Numbered from the stretch's first letter, positions 1-8,912 are shown. The stretch is DNA of 64,000 bases from Flagellimonas aquimarina (GCF_003149745.1 NZ_QGEG01000002.1:992001-1056000), one strand, 5' to 3'. Program-made: numbers and translations. Notes: generated by a model not told the origin, from the letters alone.

Positions 1-2
1 AT

Positions 3-986
3 CATGATTTGAAACATTCGGATAGTAAAACAGCTTTATCAAGTCTTAGAAATCTTCAAGAGGAGAATAGTTTTGATGATTTTTTTGCAATAAAACGATT
101 TCACGTATTTTTTAAAAACCCTTTTCTTCCTTGGAGTTTTTCTGAACTGTTGCATTTGTCATTCTTAGTTCTCTCTATTTTTTTCCTTGTAGCAATTCCA
201 TATTTGTGGGTGCTGCCCATCTTTAATTTGGGCCTATTTATAAAGAGAAAAGGAAAACAGATTATTCCAAAATTAAATTTTAATTGGGGTTTAAGACACT
301 TTTGGATTATAAGTTTTGTCTACCTGTTTGCGCAATATTTGCTCTCTTTGGTTTTTTTCTATGAAGAAAATATCAATGCATTCTTCGAGGTTATTATTTC
401 TTATGAAGAAGTTGTGGAAGATCAATTGGTTTTGGCAAATAGCATGTTGGCTTTTGTAGCTTTTATGGCAATTGGTACCCTCTTCGTCCTTAAAAAGGAT
501 GTGCTGTACAGTCTTTATAGTTCTAAACTATCTGTTTGGACTTCTTTAAAATTGGGAATCGGTTTTGTGATTTTCAACATTATCTTTTTAAAAATCCTAA
601 AGGGTTTTGTAGATATTGACGATTTTGATTCAACGCAACTAGTTTTTAATGCGTCGGTGGAAATAGTGGCCATTTTAAAGACATATGGTTTTTTTGTGGC
701 AGTACTAGCGGTGGCAGTGGTTGCCCCAATTTATGAGGAAGTGATATTTAGAGGAGTGGTTTTGGGTTCAGTAGAAAAACATTTGGGTTTTATAGGTGCT
801 AATGTTATCCAAGCATCAATGTTTGCACTAATTCATTTCAGCTTGAAACTCTTTATATATTATTTTGTTTTTGGATTGGTAACGGGATACTACGCAAGGA
901 AAACTGAAGGATTGATCACTGGCATCATACTCCATGCGGTGAACAATTTTATTGTTATCGTTTTAATCAGTCTATTTCTAATTTGA
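3..986 (+). CDS. CPBP-family intramembrane metalloprotease (5' end uncertain)
   Basis: Polytopic membrane protein of the CPBP (Abi/CAAX-protease-like) family. The family motif EEVIFR is encoded at about nt 735-752, followed by an IHF histidine near nt 833 and HAVNN near nt 934. These are the expected glutamate and histidine positions of the intramembrane active site. Several hydrophobic segments precede and follow it. The reading frame is open to the window edge; the first visible start is TTG at nt 9, so the true start probably lies upstream. The 3' end overlaps the convergent lipoprotein gene by 20 nt. The substrate is unknown; the family includes prenyl-protein proteases and bacteriocin-immunity proteins. 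Confidence 0.85.
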   Translation, partial: HDLKHSDSKTALSSLRNLQEENSFDDFFAIKRFHVFFKNPFLPWSFSELLHLSFLVLSIFFLVAIPYLWVLPIFNLGLFIKRKGKQIIPKLNFNWGLRHFWIISFVYLFAQYLLSLVFFYEENINAFFEVIISYEEVVEDQLVLANSMLAFVAFMAIGTLFVLKKDVLYSLYSSKLSVWTSLKLGIGFVIFNIIFLKILKGFVDIDDFDSTQLVFNASVEIVAILKTYGFFVAVLAVAVVAPIYEEVIFRGVVLGSVEKHLGFIGANVIQASMFALIHFSLKLFIYYFVFGLVTGYYARKTEGLITGIILHAVNNFIVIVLISLFLI

Positions 987-1392
987 ACAACAGAATAAAC
1001 CCATCCGCGCCTGAACCTGTGGATATCTTATTCTGATCTAGCAGCAGTTGGCCATTTGTAAACAAAATACCACCGAATTCTTGTCCATCTATTTCTAAAA
1101 AACGTTCATTGTCAACTTCAATTATGGTGTAGGGGTAAGAACCGGTATCCAGTCCATCATAAATAACATCTACAAGCACATTATTGTTGACCACGGTTAA
1201 CGTTGAATTATCGGCATTAAATGTCCAGGTGATGGTTTCCTCTTCAAAATCCTGATCCATGCCCACAAAACCACCACTAATGTTTTGCACATTCCATACT
1301 CCACTCAAAATGTCTTCTTTTGATTCGTTATCTGTATTGGAACAAGCGGTAAGTGCTATAAAACACAGTATAGTAATGATAAACCTTTCCAT
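967..1392 (-). CDS. Lipocalin-like lipoprotein, hypothetical
   Basis: A 141-residue lipoprotein when started at the ATG at nt 1390-1392. The reading frame continues upstream to nt 1500, but only this start puts a signal peptide with lipobox LTAC directly at the N-terminus. The mature part is acidic and beta-rich, beginning with a GVWNVQNISGG-type segment that resembles the small lipocalin-like or DUF-type lipoproteins common in Flavobacteriia. It is probably anchored in the outer membrane facing the periplasm. It lies 70 nt downstream of the MscS channel gene on the same strand and may be co-transcribed. No specific function is recognisable. Confidence 0.75.
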   Translation of the reverse strand: MERFIITILCFIALTACSNTDNESKEDILSGVWNVQNISGGFVGMDQDFEEETITWTFNADNSTLTVVNNNVLVDVIYDGLDTGSYPYTIIEVDNERFLEIDGQEFGGILFTNGQLLLDQNKISTGSGADGFILLFKLEID

Positions 1393-1462
1393 TGTTAGGT
1401 TTTGTATTAGATAATTAATAGAGGTAAACGTTGCTTTTACACCTTTAAAAATGTCCATTGCA

Positions 1463-2719
1463 TTACTTCGATGTAAAATTACTGCTACTTGGCAACTCAA
1501 ACCCTTCTAAGTCAAAGTAAGAAATGGCGGCTAAAAGATGATCAAAAATATCTGCCATGATATACTCATAGTTTTCCCATCGTTTATCAATGCTAAAGGC
1601 ATATACTTCCATGGGAATTCCTTGTGAGGTGGGGTCCAGTTGCCTTACCATAATGGTCATTTCCTTGTTCACGGCAGAATGATTGTTAAGGTATGCATCA
1701 ATGTATTTTCTAAAAATGCCGATATTGGTCATATTCCTTCCATTGAGCAGTATGGATTTGTCCACATTATGTTCCGTGTTGTACTTTTCAATATCAGCAC
1801 TTCGGTTTTTTAAGTATTCTGATATCAATTCGATTTTTTGAAGGGATTCCACATCACTTTTCTCAAGAAAACGAATGCTTTCTTGCTTGATCAACAAGGC
1901 TCTTTTTATACGTCTACCACCAGAGTTAGTCATACCGCGCCAGTTTTTGAACGAGTCTGAAATAAGGGCATAGGTGGGAATCGTTGTAATGGTCTTATCA
2001 AAATTCTGGACTTTCACCGTGGCGAGATTTATTTCTATGACGTCACCATCTGCTCCGTATTTATCAAAAGTGATCCAATCACCAATGCGGACCATGTCAT
2101 TGATGGATACTTGAATACTGGCAACAAACCCCATAATAGTGTCCCTAAAGACTAGAATGATAACAGCGGATGCAGTTCCCAAGGCCGTAAAGAACTTCCA
2201 TAATTCAATTCCAGTGATAATGGAAAAGGCAAAGAACAATCCAAAAGCCCATGCAAAAATCATGAACACCTGAATATAGCTGTCTATTGGTTTGTCCTTT
2301 AGGCTTGGTAGTGTCTTAAGGAAGTCTTTAATGGTATGCAAAAGGCTACGAACGATCCACAGAAAAAGGAAAATACCAATAACCTCAATAGTTTTTAACA
2401 GGAAGGGTTCTGCAGCAGGAAAATCCCTAAAAACAAATGGAACCGCTTTAAAGAGTAAGACTAAAGGTATAATATGGGCGATATTGCGTGGAGCCCTATT
2501 TTTGACCAAGAAATCATCAAAATGTGTTTTGGAGTTTATGGACAGTCGCGTAAAGAGCCCAACCAATATTTTTCTTAGCATAAAATCAAGCAAGAATAAA
2601 ATGGTAAGAAGTCCAATCAAGAGAATAGCAAGATTTATATAGGAGGCCCACTCGGGCGATAGTCCGGAGTCAATTAAATAGTCAAAGATTTTGTGCGATA
2701 GCTTTTCCATAAATATCAT
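1463..2719 (-). CDS. MscS-family mechanosensitive ion channel (YbdG-like)
   Basis: A 418-residue MscS-family channel that should relieve osmotic down-shock by opening under membrane tension. About five hydrophobic segments lie in the first 205 residues; the last, near residues 176-203, is the pore-lining helix followed by the MscS beta domain (KVQNFDKTITTIPTYALIS). The length and long C-terminal domain ending in FDHLLAAISYFDLEGF match the E. coli YbdG subgroup rather than small MscS. The ATG at nt 2719 overlaps the upstream DCC-family gene by the four bases ATGA, indicating translational coupling. A second in-frame ATG at nt 2710 is possible. Confidence 0.9.
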   Translation of the reverse strand: MIFMEKLSHKIFDYLIDSGLSPEWASYINLAILLIGLLTILFLLDFMLRKILVGLFTRLSINSKTHFDDFLVKNRAPRNIAHIIPLVLLFKAVPFVFRDFPAAEPFLLKTIEVIGIFLFLWIVRSLLHTIKDFLKTLPSLKDKPIDSYIQVFMIFAWAFGLFFAFSIITGIELWKFFTALGTASAVIILVFRDTIMGFVASIQVSINDMVRIGDWITFDKYGADGDVIEINLATVKVQNFDKTITTIPTYALISDSFKNWRGMTNSGGRRIKRALLIKQESIRFLEKSDVESLQKIELISEYLKNRSADIEKYNTEHNVDKSILLNGRNMTNIGIFRKYIDAYLNNHSAVNKEMTIMVRQLDPTSQGIPMEVYAFSIDKRWENYEYIMADIFDHLLAAISYFDLEGFELPSSSNFTSK

Positions 2720-3126
2720 GAGTCTAAAAACTTGGCCTGCAACTCTGGAGTGGGAATCATACAGGCATCTTTTCTACCGAACAATTTGTATCTGTTACGT
2801 GCTATTAGGTCGTAAACAACATCTCTAAAAGATTTGGGTATCCAAGTGAAAATGCTCAGTAATTTCCAACTTCCACCAAAACTTTTGCTTATTTGCAAAG
2901 CGGCATCAGATTTGGTGAAATAGGCGACCCCTGGCTCTATTAAAATAATGGAATCCACTTTTGCGGTATCAATGGCGCGCTCGGTGACAAGTTGCTCTCC
3001 AATTTCACTTTGTAGGGCGGCATAGCGAAACGTATCTTTCTTATCGCGTTTGATCACAAACTGGATAGCTCCATTACAAAGGTTGCAAACACCATCAAAA
3101 AGGATAATCTTTTTTTCTTTTTCCAC
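2716..3126 (-). CDS. Thiol-disulfide oxidoreductase-like, DCC (DUF393) family
   Basis: A 136-residue protein of the DCC family (DUF393), named after the motif DGVCNLCN seen at residues 11-18. The Asp-x-x-Cys-x-x-Cys arrangement (D11, C14, C17) suggests a thioredoxin-like redox centre; the exact substrate of the family is not established. There is no signal peptide, so it should be cytoplasmic. It is the first gene of a two-gene unit with the MscS channel, which it overlaps by 4 nt. The conserved tail GRKDACMIPTPE is also typical of the family. Confidence 0.9.
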   Translation of the reverse strand: MEKEKKIILFDGVCNLCNGAIQFVIKRDKKDTFRYAALQSEIGEQLVTERAIDTAKVDSIILIEPGVAYFTKSDAALQISKSFGGSWKLLSIFTWIPKSFRDVVYDLIARNRYKLFGRKDACMIPTPELQAKFLDS

Positions 3127-3187
3127 AATGCAAAGATACGGAGCCTTATGGTTAATGCCTAGTAGGTAGGAGGTCAGATTTAGTTCA

Positions 3188-4438
3188 TCAATCTAGGATG
3201 GCACCCTGCTTAACTCTTAACTTGATGGACTTGTTTACGTCATCAATTTGTTGCAAAGGGTTTTTATCCAGCACCAAGAAGCTTGCCTCATACCCCTCCT
3301 TTAAAAAGGCAATCTTTCTATGGGGTAGGGTAGTAGTAGCCGAATTTTCGCACCACATTTTAAGCAATTCTAGATTACTGAACAGGTTTAGGGAATGAAG
3401 CAACTGGAACTCTCCAACCGAACTATCGTTGTACATATCGGAACCAATGGCAAGAGTTACACCTGCCTCCTTTAGGATTTTTAAATTGGAACGTACATTA
3501 CCCAATAATTCGTCGTAATTGGGTTTTTTCCTGTTTTTGGTGACCAAAGAAGCTGTGGTGGTCACCACTACACCCCTTTGTGCGGCCAATTGGGCATCTT
3601 CTAGAGCGATGGACTGGCCGTTATGAATTTCGGGCAGGTGCGCAATTTCATGGACCCCGGCGGCTACCGCCACATGAAAATCGTGGGCCGTGGCAACATG
3701 TGCGCTAACCCTTAAATTGTTCTTATGTGCTTTTGCAACGATAGCAGGCACCAGATCTGGATCAAGTCCTTTTTTACCAAAATAGGCCGTATCGTTTTTC
3801 CGTTTTACGTATTCTTCGGAATATAGCAGGTTGATCTTGATGAAATTGGGCTTAAAGGACAGTACCTGATTCCATTTACGTTTCAAATCGTCCTCATTGT
3901 CCATAATAAAATAACCATGGGATTCTATCTCTTCTATTGTATTGAAAAGTCCATCGAAATGGCCATACCCAAGAAACCTTTTTCTTAGTGCAACGGGATG
4001 ACCGCCGCTTCCCGTCAAAGGAGCATGTGCCAAGCTTACATCTATGCCGTTTGGTTTGTTGTAATGGTGCATTAAAGGATCTATCCGCTTTTTTATGGAG
4101 GATAGGTGCTTTACATAAAACACCCCATTGTCCAGGTATGCACTAATGCGTTTTTCCAACTCATAGTCGCTTTCCAGGTTGTGGTTATGTGCCTCGGCAA
4201 AAGGAGGTATCACATATTTGCCAGTGAGGTCAATAACAGTGTCATTTTGGGTGTTTTCCTTGGAAAAACTTAAGATGCCATTATTTACCCAAACTTTTTT
4301 TTCTACAAAGGTGTTGCCATTGAACCAATGGCCGTTAGTAAGTTCTATACGAAGGCTATTTGGGTTTAGCTTTGCGGTATTCTGTTGGCTGATACTAAAT
4401 TGGGTGACCAAAAAAAGCCCTAAAAGAAGATGTTTCAT
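3188..4438 (-). CDS. Secreted amidohydrolase-family protein
   Basis: A 416-residue amidohydrolase-superfamily enzyme exported by an N-terminal signal peptide (MKHLLLGLFLVTQFSISQ). The composite beta domain is followed by the metal-site motif AEAHNHN, then SAHVATAHDF and VHEIAHLPEIH histidine motifs and the late aspartate in IGSDMYNDSS. This is the order of imidazolonepropionase/dipeptidase-like amidohydrolases. The first motif reads H-x-H but in the context EAHNHN rather than the usual DxHxH. The substrate cannot be predicted. A second exported amidohydrolase lies at nt 62159-63382. It is a single gene with 62 nt separating it from the DCC gene downstream. Confidence 0.85.
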   Translation of the reverse strand: MKHLLLGLFLVTQFSISQQNTAKLNPNSLRIELTNGHWFNGNTFVEKKVWVNNGILSFSKENTQNDTVIDLTGKYVIPPFAEAHNHNLESDYELEKRISAYLDNGVFYVKHLSSIKKRIDPLMHHYNKPNGIDVSLAHAPLTGSGGHPVALRKRFLGYGHFDGLFNTIEEIESHGYFIMDNEDDLKRKWNQVLSFKPNFIKINLLYSEEYVKRKNDTAYFGKKGLDPDLVPAIVAKAHKNNLRVSAHVATAHDFHVAVAAGVHEIAHLPEIHNGQSIALEDAQLAAQRGVVVTTTASLVTKNRKKPNYDELLGNVRSNLKILKEAGVTLAIGSDMYNDSSVGEFQLLHSLNLFSNLELLKMWCENSATTTLPHRKIAFLKEGYEASFLVLDKNPLQQIDDVNKSIKLRVKQGAILD

Positions 4439-4563
4439 GGTTATATTGTTTATATAAAGACGAGAATTTTATAGCTATGTGACAACCAAAGGTTGTTACA
4501 ACTGTCTCGGCAAGGTATGTGCTCACAAGATATATTCTTGTTGAAGCTAGGGGCTACTTCATC

Positions 4564-4860
4564 TTAGCTTGTGAAATCATCTATTTCTCTAAAGATTTCT
4601 ACAGAGATGCGTTCTCCCAAATCATGCATAGATTCCATTTGGTTATGCTTGCCCTCATGCCAAAATTTCTTCCAGTCATCTAGAGAATCCCACCTTGCTA
4701 TAGTTTTTATTGCTGTTGGGTCACTATCGTTTTGTAGCATAAAACTACCTCTAGCTCCTTTGACCTCTTTATGGATTTGATTGGTTGTTCTTTTCCAAGT
4801 TTCTATAAAAAGTGCCAATTTTTCTGGTGCCACGTTCCAGTTGTATATTATTCGTATCAT
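4564..4860 (-). CDS. Antibiotic biosynthesis monooxygenase (ABM) fold protein
   Basis: A 98-residue dimeric alpha/beta-barrel type protein of the ABM superfamily. It begins with the typical strand IRIIYNWNVAPEK, where the protein counts as a single ABM domain without fusions. The pattern GARGSFMLQNDSDPTAIKTI followed by ARWDSLDDWKKFW is characteristic of the family. Members include cofactor-free monooxygenases and many uncharacterised stress proteins, so the reaction cannot be named. No neighbour clarifies its role. The 289 nt upstream contain no convincing gene. Confidence 0.8.
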   Translation of the reverse strand: MIRIIYNWNVAPEKLALFIETWKRTTNQIHKEVKGARGSFMLQNDSDPTAIKTIARWDSLDDWKKFWHEGKHNQMESMHDLGERISVEIFREIDDFTS

Positions 4861-5094
4861 ATATTATTGTTTAGGAGAAATGACAGAAGGTTTCGTTGTC
4901 GTCTAAGATATGGCCCGTGTCAAAGGACTATAACGACCGATAACGAAGTTCGCCGAATTTTCCTTCAATGTCAAGAGGTTCAACTTAGTTGTTGTCAACA
5001 AGTAAAGAGCCCTATAGACAAGGACAAAAAGAATACATTGTTCACTGGAACAGGTTTGGGAGCTTATTGTAGCAATAGTTGGGTAAAGAAGGCG

Positions 5095-5122
5095 AGAGGG
5101 GCCATACACAGCCCCTCTTTTT
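5095..5122. terminator. Hairpin, probable terminator for the S10 peptidase gene
   Basis: AGAGGGGC at 5095-5102 pairs perfectly with GCCCCTCT at 5111-5118 around an 8-nt loop, followed by a T-run to 5122 on the plus strand. It lies 28 nt beyond the stop of the minus-strand S10 peptidase gene and 235 nt upstream of the ABM gene. The T-run faces the plus strand, so termination may be bidirectional. The surrounding stretch from 4861 to 5149 contains nothing else I can support. Confidence 0.6.
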
Positions 5123-5149
5123 CATCTGCCAACAAAGTAATAATCAATC

Positions 5150-6652
5150 TTAGTTCGAGGTTTGGTCAATGAACTCGTCCACATCTTTTTTAAACTTCGC
5201 CATAGAAGGTATATGGGTATACATCATATGGCCGGCCTCATAATACTTCATGATGATGTTCTTTTTCAATTCTGCATCCAACCCCATATGGTTGATGGAA
5301 TGTTCCACACCATAAAAGACCGTGGCAAGGTCATAGTATCCGTTTAGGATCAAAATCTTTAAATCGGGATTTCTTTTCATTGCAGAAGTCATATCTGGTA
5401 AGGTGGTCGTTGCCACTTGCATGTTCCATATAACATTGCCACTGTGGTTCCAATCCCATTTAAAGCCCTTTCGGGTGCTGGCAGTGGTGGTATAGCTTAA
5501 ATCTTTTCGCACCTTTAAGTCATTGTACAGATAGTCCTTAAAAGCTGAAATATAAGGAGGGGAAATAGCGTCACTCTGCGGGTCGGTCAAGGAGGATTGC
5601 GACAATAAATCTTCGTTTATTCCAGTAAACCTAGAGTCTAATCTACCTACCGTAAGTCCCTTATCCCTAAGTAGTTCCTGAAAATATTCACCATTGGTCA
5701 CTCGGAGGTCCGCTTTCAAATAAAAGTCCTGACTTAGTCCAGAAAAATCTGCCAGTTTTTGGGCAACGGCGTTTCGTTCCGAAGCACTTATTTGATCGCC
5801 CTTGAGCAGGGCAGGGGCATATTCGTTTGCAGTAAATGTTCTTACCTCATTTAAAAAAGCCTCCAAGCTTTCGCCCTTGTTTTTTACTTTATTATGATAC
5901 CATGCCGTTGCTGCATAAGTGGGAAAATGAATCAAATAAGCGGTGTCGTCCCCAGGGCCGAACAACAAATGCTGTAGATCAAAAACAGCCGACACCATGA
6001 TCACCCCGTTCATGGCAATACCCTTATCCTGCAAGTGCTTGACCAGGCCTGCATTTCTAAAGGTACCGTAACTTTCGCCTAGAAGATACTTAGGGGCGTT
6101 CATTTTACCCGTCTTTATGATAAACTGTTCTATGAACAGCCCAATGCTTCTAATATCTTGGTCTACACCCCAAAAATCTTCCCATTTGGCATCACCGATG
6201 GGTTTGCTAAAACCGACCCCAACCGGGTCGATCATCACCAAGTCTGCTTTGTCCAAAATAGAAAACTGGTTATTGACCACTTTATAAGGAGCTGGTTTGG
6301 TATAATCTGGATCATTGATCTCGATTCTTTTAGGTCCCAAAACCCCAAAGTGAAGCCAAAAGGAAGCTGATAATGGACCTCCGTTAAAAGCAAATACTAT
6401 AGGCCTGTTTTTACCCGAACTCGTTTTTTTATAATGTGTAAACCCAAACAAGGCGATTGGTTTATCATTTTCGTCCCGCAATTGAACCGTACCGGTTTCC
6501 GTAGCAAGTGTTATGGTTTTGCCATTAATGCTTACGGATTGGGTAGATGTGAAAATTTCCCCATCAGGGGTTTCTTTTTTTTCTGATTTTTCTTGGGTAA
6601 ATGCAACAAAGGTGAACAGCGCAAGCACTGTTGTTAACAATTGGTTTTTCAT
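5150..6652 (-). CDS. Secreted serine carboxypeptidase, peptidase S10 family
   Basis: A 500-residue exported alpha/beta-hydrolase peptidase of family S10. The start is taken at the ATG at 6650-6652 because it puts the signal peptide (MKNQLLTTVLALFTFVAFTQ) at the N-terminus; the frame extends to 6688. Visible catalytic elements are GESYG with the serine codon at nt 6071-6073, an aspartate in LILNGYYDLAT, and a histidine in YYEAGHMMY near the C-terminus. The oxyanion-type motif FNGGPLSASFW is also present. It should trim C-terminal residues from peptides in the periplasm. It stands alone and is probably terminated by the hairpin at 5095-5122. Confidence 0.92.
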   Translation of the reverse strand: MKNQLLTTVLALFTFVAFTQEKSEKKETPDGEIFTSTQSVSINGKTITLATETGTVQLRDENDKPIALFGFTHYKKTSSGKNRPIVFAFNGGPLSASFWLHFGVLGPKRIEINDPDYTKPAPYKVVNNQFSILDKADLVMIDPVGVGFSKPIGDAKWEDFWGVDQDIRSIGLFIEQFIIKTGKMNAPKYLLGESYGTFRNAGLVKHLQDKGIAMNGVIMVSAVFDLQHLLFGPGDDTAYLIHFPTYAATAWYHNKVKNKGESLEAFLNEVRTFTANEYAPALLKGDQISASERNAVAQKLADFSGLSQDFYLKADLRVTNGEYFQELLRDKGLTVGRLDSRFTGINEDLLSQSSLTDPQSDAISPPYISAFKDYLYNDLKVRKDLSYTTTASTRKGFKWDWNHSGNVIWNMQVATTTLPDMTSAMKRNPDLKILILNGYYDLATVFYGVEHSINHMGLDAELKKNIIMKYYEAGHMMYTHIPSMAKFKKDVDEFIDQTSN

Positions 6653-6720
6653 TTGGTTGGCTATTTTGTTTCGTACTATTTCCCTCAAAATAAGGCTAAA
6701 ATTCGATTTATGGATTTTTT

Positions 6721-8604
6721 CTAGAGGGTATTTAAAAAACTGGTTAAATCTATATCCTTTTGCAAATCCAATTTCTTTTTTAAACGGTATTTGGATTTTA
6801 GGATACTGTCTGGCAATACATTTAAGGTGGCCGCAATTTCTTTTGTGGTCAGATTCATACGTAAAAAGGCTGCCAATCGAATTTCCTTTTCAGAAATATC
6901 GGGGTATAAAGTCTTTAGTTTTTGATCAAAGTCGTTATGTACTTCTGAAAAATAAGATTTAAAGACTTCCCAGTCCTTGTCGGAGGCATTTTGCTTTTTG
7001 AGGAGCATCACGATACGTCTAAACTCCACTTTGAACTTTTCAGGGGAGCTTTTGAGGTTTTCCAAGTTCTCTTTCAGTTCTTGGATAAAGGTATTTTTCT
7101 GCACTAAGTGCAAGGTTTGGCTGGTCAGTTCTTTTTTCTTGTGTTCTATTTCCTGTTTTAAGATCTCCTCCTGCTTTTCGCGAGCTATTTTGTTCTTCCT
7201 TATTCGTTGACGGTATCCAAAGACAGATAATCCGAACAAGGCTAGGGCAGAGGCCATACCTCCGGCATACAATCCTTTGGTGAGTTTATCCACCTTAGCT
7301 TTTTCGTTTAGTGTGTTGATTTCTTCCTCTTGGAGAGCTATTGCCGCTTCTTTTTTTTCGGTTTCATAGATAGTAGTTAGTTCATCAATTTGCTGAACCT
7401 TTTTGATATTAAAAATACTGTCTTTGAAAACTTCATGTTTTTTGCGATCTGAGAGTGCAAGCATATTTCTTTCTTGTTTTTCGAAAATCTGAGATCTCAA
7501 AAGGTAAGTGTTCATGAGATAATCAATAGATTTAACAGAATCCGCAATCTTGATAGCTTTGTTGATGTATTCAATGCTTTTAGATGTCTGGTTTTGATCA
7601 AAGTACAATTCGCTCATACTCTTCAAAACTTCAATTTTATTATTTACAAACCCATGTTCAAGTTGGTAATCTAAACTTTTCTTTAGATAAATGAAAGACG
7701 TATTATAGTCCTTAATCTTCCTAAGAGCGTTCCCCAAATTGGTGTAAGCAATAGCTTGCGTACCCTTTAAATCATATTTTTCTGTTAGGGCAATACACTT
7801 TTCGAATTGTGAAATGGCGGCTTTGTAGTCTCCCATTTCAGCGAGTGAGGTGCCAATATCAACATATGTTTCGGAGGCATAAACATTGTCATCCGTTTCT
7901 AAGTAAACCTTAAGGGCTTGATTAAAGTATTTAATTGATTCCTGAAAGTCTTTTATGTTATATTGTATATGGCCAATTCTTCTCAATATATCTGCCTTTC
8001 TATATGGGTCACGTTGAAAGTTATCAAGAACTTTTAATGCTTCCATTGATTTTGCTTGTGCAATCTTGTTGCTGCCTTTCGCCATATATATGCTAGCGAC
8101 ATTGCCAATTCCTATTCCCAAATCAAATAAGGAGTCTTTCTCTTTAAATATTTCGTTGGCTTTTTCATATGTTACAATGGATTCATCAAAATCGCCTTCT
8201 AACGCCTTAATATTTGCAATTGCAGAAATTGAATATGCAAGTTGTAATTTTTGCTCTAGTGCTCTTGCAAGAGCTTCTCCTTTTAGGTGAAAATATTTTG
8301 CCGAATCTATATTGCCCAAGGTCATAAAGCCGACACCGATATTATAATAAGCTTTTAGTTGCGCATTTCTGTCTGCTGTTTCCAAAGACAATTTTAGACC
8401 ATCTTTAGCAAAATTAAGAGCTTGTTTAGGGGCTCTGTAAATTAGGCTTGAGTGCAATTCTTCCAAAAGTTTAATTCTTTTTTCCGAATCAAGTTCTTGT
8501 TGTAACAAAGTCTTAAGACTATCTATTTCGCGTTGGTCTTGTGAAAACAATAACTGACACACAATCGAAAAAATAAGAAGAAAAAAAATATTAAGAGTTT
8601 TCAT
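6721..8604 (-). CDS. Membrane-anchored TPR protein with C-terminal LuxR-like HTH, putative regulator
   Basis: A 627-residue regulator type common in Bacteroidota. The order is signal peptide (residues 1-21), a long array of tetratricopeptide repeats to about residue 380, a coiled-coil stretch, one transmembrane helix (LYAGGMASALALFGLSVFGY, near residue 455), a cytoplasmic coiled coil, and a C-terminal helix-turn-helix (EKEIRLAAFLRMNLTTKEIAATLNV, written in parts: EKEIRLAAFL, NLTTKEIAATLNV). The TPR sensor would lie in the periplasm and the HTH in the cytoplasm. It is divergent from the cytolysin-like lipoprotein gene at 8913; the 308-nt gap carries paired GTCCAT repeats, making that gene an obvious candidate target. 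That link is an inference. Confidence 0.88.
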   Translation of the reverse strand: MKTLNIFFLLIFSIVCQLLFSQDQREIDSLKTLLQQELDSEKRIKLLEELHSSLIYRAPKQALNFAKDGLKLSLETADRNAQLKAYYNIGVGFMTLGNIDSAKYFHLKGEALARALEQKLQLAYSISAIANIKALEGDFDESIVTYEKANEIFKEKDSLFDLGIGIGNVASIYMAKGSNKIAQAKSMEALKVLDNFQRDPYRKADILRRIGHIQYNIKDFQESIKYFNQALKVYLETDDNVYASETYVDIGTSLAEMGDYKAAISQFEKCIALTEKYDLKGTQAIAYTNLGNALRKIKDYNTSFIYLKKSLDYQLEHGFVNNKIEVLKSMSELYFDQNQTSKSIEYINKAIKIADSVKSIDYLMNTYLLRSQIFEKQERNMLALSDRKKHEVFKDSIFNIKKVQQIDELTTIYETEKKEAAIALQEEEINTLNEKAKVDKLTKGLYAGGMASALALFGLSVFGYRQRIRKNKIAREKQEEILKQEIEHKKKELTSQTLHLVQKNTFIQELKENLENLKSSPEKFKVEFRRIVMLLKKQNASDKDWEVFKSYFSEVHNDFDQKLKTLYPDISEKEIRLAAFLRMNLTTKEIAATLNVLPDSILKSKYRLKKKLDLQKDIDLTSFLNTL

Positions 8605-8678
8605 GAGAGGTTGATTGGTTTACCAAGATATCGATAATATCCTTTCCTAGAAACAGGTATTCTAGAGTTCAAAAAACA

Positions 8679-8699
8679 CTTGTCCATAAAAAGTCCATG
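8679..8699. promoter_or_regulatory. Candidate operator, copy 1: CTTGTCCATA-N4-GTCCATG
   Basis: A 21-bp element containing two GTCCAT direct repeats whose starts (8682 and 8693) are exactly 11 bp apart, about one helical turn. The same element recurs at 8824-8844 with all fixed positions identical and only the four spacer bases different (AAAA here). This copy lies 75 bp upstream of the start of the minus-strand TPR/HTH regulator gene and next to a TTTTTTG (read on the minus strand at 8671-8677) that could serve as its -33 region. It is a candidate autoregulatory site; binding is not demonstrated. Confidence 0.55.
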
Positions 8700-8790
8700 T
8701 TTGTTGGCTAAAAATTTACTTTAAAAGCTCTTCTGACATGTTGTTTTTATTGACCATTTATAAAATTTGAGCAATCAAATTGAAAACTGT

Positions 8791-8799
8791 TGTCCATAC
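8791..8799. promoter_or_regulatory. Single half-site TGTCCATAC
   Basis: TTGTCCATAC occurs once more between the two full elements, with a degenerate ATCCATG at 8814-8820 that is not at the 11-bp spacing. It may be a weak or single binding site for the same regulator. This makes five GTCCAT copies within about 160 bp, all in the same orientation. Confidence 0.35.
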
Positions 8800-8823
8800 C
8801 GTTTTTATATCAAATCCATGCTG

Positions 8824-8844
8824 CTTGTCCATACTTTGTCCATG
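8824..8844. promoter_or_regulatory. Candidate operator, copy 2: CTTGTCCATA-N4-GTCCATG
   Basis: Second copy of the 21-bp element, with spacer CTTT and GTCCAT units beginning at 8827 and 8838 (11 bp apart). It lies directly upstream of a TTG at 8858 and the TAGGTTTG box at 8876, that is, roughly 45-65 bp before the predicted start of transcription of the cytolysin-like gene. This is a typical activator position. The two copies sit near opposite ends of the divergent intergenic region. Confidence 0.55.
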
Positions 8845-8875
8845 CTCAAAATTAGGGTTGGGGTTTTTTCTCCTC

Positions 8876-8883
8876 TAGGTTTG
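8876..8883 (+). promoter_or_regulatory. Bacteroidota -7 promoter box TAGGTTTG
   Basis: TAGGTTTG matches the Bacteroidota -7 consensus TAnnTTTG exactly. A TTG at 8858-8860 could act as the -33 element, although the spacing is slightly short. The predicted transcript would start near 8890, leaving a leader of roughly 23 nt before the ATG at 8913. Confidence 0.5.
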
Positions 8884-8912
8884 GAGTGTTGAATCCTAAA
8901 AACCAAATAATT

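Noticed and set aside
4771..5172. Plus-strand 133-codon ORF and minus-strand ORF at 4903-5109
   Set aside because: The composition is unlike protein, the ORFs overlap a hairpin and the ABM gene, and neither has a recognisable motif.
8679..8844. Five GTCCAT copies considered as CRISPR or transposon end repeats
   Set aside because: Units are 6-10 bp with no uniform spacers, no inverted ends and no cas or transposase gene; an operator reading fits better.
8886..8912. GTG start for the cytolysin-like protein
   Set aside because: It would add nine residues before a standard signal peptide and sit almost on the predicted transcription start.
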